From NCBI RefSeq assembly GCF_000744775.1, contig NZ_JQMP01000004.1, positions 372,001 to 436,000 on the forward strand: a stretch of 64,000 nucleotides of DNA, in the 5' to 3' direction. The DNA is from Thermorudis peleae. GTDB lineage: Bacteria > Chloroflexota > Chloroflexia > Thermomicrobiales > Thermomicrobiaceae. Numbering within the stretch: position 1 is the first letter of the stretch; every line of letters starts with the position of its first letter. Shown piece after piece: positions 62,386 to 64,000 of the stretch. A program made the position numbers and the translations under genes. A model generated the notes under the pieces. It had not been told where the DNA came from, searched no databases, and was given only the letters and a program-made list of their open reading frames with translations.

Positions 62386-63432
62386 GTGCATGGGGAAATT
62401 GACCAGGTGCGCAACGAGGCGCTGGCAGCGCTTGCCGCTGCCCAGACGAGTTCAGCGCTCGCAGAATGGCATAGTCATTATCTTGGCCGGCGCGGCGTCT
62501 TAACTCAGCTCATGCGCCAAATTAGCCAGATTCCACCAACCGAGCGGCCAGCGTATGGACAGGCAGTCAACGCACTGAAGGAGGAGCTTTCAGCTGCGTT
62601 TACCGCGCGGCAACAAGAGGTGAGCGCTCAGGAACTCGCCCAACAACTCGCTGCTGAGACAGTCGATGTTACCCTGCCAGGTCGCCAGCCCACGTTGGGT
62701 ACGCTTCACCCCGTAACGGCGATGATTCGCGAGGTAACTGGCATCTTCGCTCGCCTCGGATTCCAAGTCGTCGAAGGTCCAGAAGTTGAATACAGTGCCT
62801 ATGCCTTCGACGCACTCAATATTCCGCAAGACCATCCGGCACGCGACGTCTGGGATACGATCTATATCGATTCACCGGGTCGTGAAATTGTCCTTCGTCC
62901 TCACACCTCACCGATGCAAATTCGTGTCATGGAGCAACGGCAGCCACCAATCCGCGTGGTCGTTCCCGGACGGTGCTACCGCTACGAAGCCGTCGACGCG
63001 ACACATGAATGGCATTTCCACCAGATCGAAGGACTTGCTGTTGACGAGCACATCACCATGGCAGATTTGAAGGGGACACTTGCAGCCTTTGCACGGCAAC
63101 TCTTCGGGCAAGAGCGCCGGGTACGTTTTCGCTGCGACTATTTTCCCTTTGTCGAGCCAGGTGTGGATTTCGCTATTGACTGCATGTTCTGTCACGGTGA
63201 AGGCTGTCGGGTCTGCAAAGGAACTGGCTGGATCGAAATTCTCGGCGCAGGCATGGTTCATCCGCAGGTGCTCCGGAACGTCGGGTATGATCCCGAGCGC
63301 TACACGGGCTGGGCGTTCGGTATGGGGGTTGAACGGCTCGTCATGCTGAAATATGGAGTCCCTGATATTCGCCTGTTTTATCAGGGCGATCTCCGGTTTC
63401 TGGCACAGTTTAGCCGCACCACAGTCTGGTAG
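62386..63432 (+). CDS. pheS: Phenylalanine--tRNA ligase alpha subunit
   Basis: A 348-residue class II synthetase subunit. The N-terminal coiled coil (residues 1-85) binds tRNA. The catalytic core shows motif 2 (VVPGRCYRYEAVDATHEWHF), HQIEGLAVD, and motif 3 (GWAFGMGVERLVMLKYGVPD). A four-Cys insert CMFCHGEGCRVC before GTGWIEILGAG is present, as in several thermophile PheS. The start is GTG behind GGGAG. The beta subunit gene follows after 14 bp. Confidence 0.96.
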   Translation: MHGEIDQVRNEALAALAAAQTSSALAEWHSHYLGRRGVLTQLMRQISQIPPTERPAYGQAVNALKEELSAAFTARQQEVSAQELAQQLAAETVDVTLPGRQPTLGTLHPVTAMIREVTGIFARLGFQVVEGPEVEYSAYAFDALNIPQDHPARDVWDTIYIDSPGREIVLRPHTSPMQIRVMEQRQPPIRVVVPGRCYRYEAVDATHEWHFHQIEGLAVDEHITMADLKGTLAAFARQLFGQERRVRFRCDYFPFVEPGVDFAIDCMFCHGEGCRVCKGTGWIEILGAGMVHPQVLRNVGYDPERYTGWAFGMGVERLVMLKYGVPDIRLFYQGDLRFLAQFSRTTVW

Positions 63433-63446
63433 GTGGGGAGAAGATC

Positions 63447-64000
63447 ATGCGCGTCTCGGTTCGATGGTTACGCGAGCTTGTCCCAACAGAACTGAGCACT
63501 GAAGCAATCGCGGAGCGATTAACGCTCGCCGGCCTTGCAGTCGAAGCGATTGAGCGAATCGGCGAGCACTGGGAAAAGATTTTCACTGGCCTGGTTGAGG
63601 CCATCGAGCCCCACCCCAATGCTGATCGGCTTGTCCTGGCGACTGTTGCAGCCGGCACCCATCGCCTCACCGTCGTCACTGGCGCACCGAATATCGCAGT
63701 CGGGCAAAAAGTTGCACTCGCTTTGCCCGGTGCCACCCTCTACGATGGCCATAGCATTGAGCCACGGCTGATGACGCTGACGCCCAGCACCATCCGCGGG
63801 ATACGTTCCGAGGGCATGGTCTGCTCGGAAAAAGAACTGGGGCTTTCAGATGACCATGAAGGTATTATGGTCTTGCCCGATGATACGCCAGTGGGTGTGC
63901 CACTCGCCGATGTCCTTGGCGATGAAGTGCTTGAAATCGAAATTACCCCCAACCTTGTTCATGCTTTTTCGATGATCGGTATTGCCCGTGAGTTAGGTGC
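63447..64000 (+). CDS. pheT: Phenylalanine--tRNA ligase beta subunit, N-terminal part
   Basis: The first 184 residues are in the window; the gene runs off the right edge. It begins MRVSVRWLRELVP and contains the EMAP-like tRNA-binding domain (VEAIEPHPNADRLVLATVAAG, then VVTGAPNIAVGQKVALALPGA, then GMVCSEKELGL). It would form the alpha2-beta2 enzyme with PheS. The ATG follows GGTGGGGAG. Confidence 0.95.
   Translation, partial: MRVSVRWLRELVPTELSTEAIAERLTLAGLAVEAIERIGEHWEKIFTGLVEAIEPHPNADRLVLATVAAGTHRLTVVTGAPNIAVGQKVALALPGATLYDGHSIEPRLMTLTPSTIRGIRSEGMVCSEKELGLSDDHEGIMVLPDDTPVGVPLADVLGDEVLEIEITPNLVHAFSMIGIARELG

Overview
The window looks like a chromosomal segment of a moderately GC-rich thermophile of the Chloroflexota, probably class Thermomicrobia. 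This is inferred from three things: a complete LysW-dependent (amino-carrier) lysine cluster, lipoproteins with long Thr/Pro/Ala linkers behind a CGGG lipobox, and the general gene content. No marker that would fix the genus is present.

Layout. 1-7955 (minus strand): the start of an acyl-CoA synthetase, then a tightly overlapped lysine operon lysW-(degenerate lysX)-lysK-lysX-lysY-methyltransferase-lysZ-lysJ behind a leader that looks like a peptide-coupled attenuator. 8383-11591: a small helical protein and valS, again with a terminator-like leader. 11915-18975 (minus): a possible five-gene operon of a sugar-type ABC importer (two permeases and a Tat-type lipoprotein), a divergent chaperonin-60 lacking key residues, and an Asp-box beta-propeller. 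19024-24072 (minus): a nucleoside-type (BMP family) ABC importer. 24571-34172: housekeeping genes mutL, a DegS/DegU-like two-component pair, a family 2 glycosyltransferase, uvrA, an HNH nuclease and serS.

34169-49795 is an accessory region built around two tRNA-Ser genes. First comes a six-gene, translationally coupled cluster with every hallmark of an AS-48/uberolysin-type circular bacteriocin: a 97-residue precursor whose predicted core runs from Leu34 to Trp97, a large membrane protein, a DUF95/SpoIIM-like protein, a 59-residue two-helix putative immunity peptide, an ABC ATPase and a Yip1-like membrane protein. Its promoter has a perfect TTGACA -35 box, and the spacer consists mostly of an (AG)8 microsatellite, so expression may be phase-variable. 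Next is a 9.7-kb integrated element (38651-48365) bounded by a 169-bp direct repeat that duplicates the 3' half of tRNA-Ser(TGA) and all of tRNA-Ser(GCT). It carries an integrase, an excisionase-like protein, a primase-polymerase/helicase replication protein, a small nuclease, terminase-small-subunit-like proteins, a Cro/C1 regulator and many small zinc-binding proteins, but no capsid or tail genes. That layout matches phage-inducible chromosomal islands (phage satellites). A 1.4-kb gene-poor stretch separates it from the cas genes.

49796-57606 is a type I-B-like cas operon (cas8b-cas7-cas5-cas3-cas4-cas1) with no cas6, cas2 or repeat array in view. 57926-64000 returns to core genes: a PurM/HypE-like protein, a DrrAB-type ABC exporter, enolase, and pheS with the start of pheT, preceded by another attenuator-like leader.

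Bacteriocin production, the satellite and CRISPR-Cas sit side by side at the tRNA-Ser locus, so the region reads as a competition and defence island in otherwise ordinary chromosome. All calls rest on reading the sequence; no database search was possible.
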